Part shown: positions 4,871 through 5,263 of the stretch, piece after piece
How positions within the stretch are numbered: position 1 is the stretch's first letter
Layout: each line of letters starts with the position of its first letter
DNA from: Bacteroidales bacterium UBA1223
GTDB taxonomy: Bacteria; Bacteroidota; Bacteroidia; Bacteroidales; P3
DNA: 5,263 nucleotides
Direction of reading: 5' to 3'
Assembly: GCA_002309155.1 (NCBI GenBank)
Contig: DBXB01000008.1
Location: forward strand, 2,108-7,370
Made by a program: the position numbers and the translations under genes
The notes under the pieces: generated by a model
Seen by the model: only the letters and a program-made list of their open reading frames with translations
Told to the model about the DNA's origin: nothing
Databases searched by the model: none

Positions 4871-5263
4871 AAAATTAATTGGAAGACTCCTGATGACCGC
4901 CGTCATCTGTCTGGCAGCAAGTTCTTGCGGTACCGTTGAAGAATACGTACTGCTGAACGACCTTGACGTCAACGCCGAACTGAAGATGCAGAAGATGCAT
5001 GAACTACACATCAAACGAGGCGACGTTCTGCGAATCGTGGTGACCCACAAGTTGCCGATCATTGCTGAGATGTTCAACAACAAAGTCAATTCAATTGACG
5101 GAGGAGAGTCTCTGACCAACTTCACGGTGAACAGTGACGGATACATCAACTTCCCATTGCTTGACACCATCATGGTGGAAGGTATGACCTGTACCGAGGC
5201 CGAGCAATGGATTGCCAAGAAAATCGCCGAGTTGGGACTAGCCTACGGAGCCACCGTCAACGT
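4866..5263 (+). CDS. Wza-like polysaccharide export outer-membrane lipoprotein (5' part)
   Basis: The first 132 codons of a polysaccharide biosynthesis/export protein (Poly_export family), which forms the outer-membrane channel for capsule or exopolysaccharide. The frame is open to the window end. The N-terminus is a lipoprotein signal peptide: MKK, a hydrophobic core at 8-18 and a lipobox-like LAASSC with the lipidated Cys at 21. The Poly_export domain starts near residue 48 with IKRGDVLRI (49-57) and continues with VNSDGYINFPLL (88-99), a typical strand pair, then VEGMTCTEAEQWIAKKI (104-120). I chose the ATG at 4866 because MKK directly precedes the hydrophobic core; the in-frame ATG at 4839 adds a polar extension. 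No promoter motif is visible in the 135 bp upstream, so it is probably cotranscribed with the glycosyltransferase gene. Confidence 0.88.
   Translation, partial: MKKLIGRLLMTAVICLAASSCGTVEEYVLLNDLDVNAELKMQKMHELHIKRGDVLRIVVTHKLPIIAEMFNNKVNSIDGGESLTNFTVNSDGYINFPLLDTIMVEGMTCTEAEQWIAKKIAELGLAYGATVN

Overview
The window looks chromosomal and comes from a member of the Bacteroidota, most likely order Bacteroidales and close to Prevotella. I infer this from the proteins (a short-LID adenylate kinase, an Obg without a C-terminal extension, a Bacteroidales-type WecG/TagA transferase), from AT-rich upstream regions without Shine-Dalgarno sequences, and from promoter elements matching the Bacteroidota pattern TTTG-N19..21-TAnnTTTG. 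I cannot name a species.

Left part, plus strand (1-2216): a tight housekeeping run of adenylate kinase (adk), the ribosome-assembly GTPase Obg and a PAP2-family membrane phosphatase. The adk-obg gap is 28 nt, and the obg and PAP2 genes overlap by 23 nt. Ten open codons ahead of adk may be the tail of another gene in the same operon.

Middle part, minus strand (2162-3626): a CvpA-family membrane protein followed 4 nt later by a tRNA-dihydrouridine synthase (dus). The dus gene runs tail-to-tail into the PAP2 gene, and their coding regions overlap by 55 bp.

Divergent control region (3627-3971): about 345 bp, AT-rich, with back-to-back promoter signals. One drives cvpA-dus leftwards with a short leader. 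The other drives the polysaccharide genes rightwards with a leader of about 270 nt that carries several inverted repeats and two very short open frames.

Right part, plus strand (3972-5263): the start of a surface-polysaccharide locus. It has a WecG/TagA/CpsF glycosyltransferase, then the 5' part of a Wza-like polysaccharide-export lipoprotein cut by the window end. Between them is a regular array of eight CTAG-starting units, seven of them at exactly 9-bp spacing, and then a 17-bp direct repeat that duplicates the start-codon region in frame. The glycosyltransferase would build a lipid-linked glycan on the inner membrane and the export protein would take the polymer across the outer membrane. 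A PAP2 phosphatase could help recycle the undecaprenyl carrier, but that link is inference.

The protein-coding genes are all of known families. The least explained sequence is non-coding: the CTAG array and the long structured leader.
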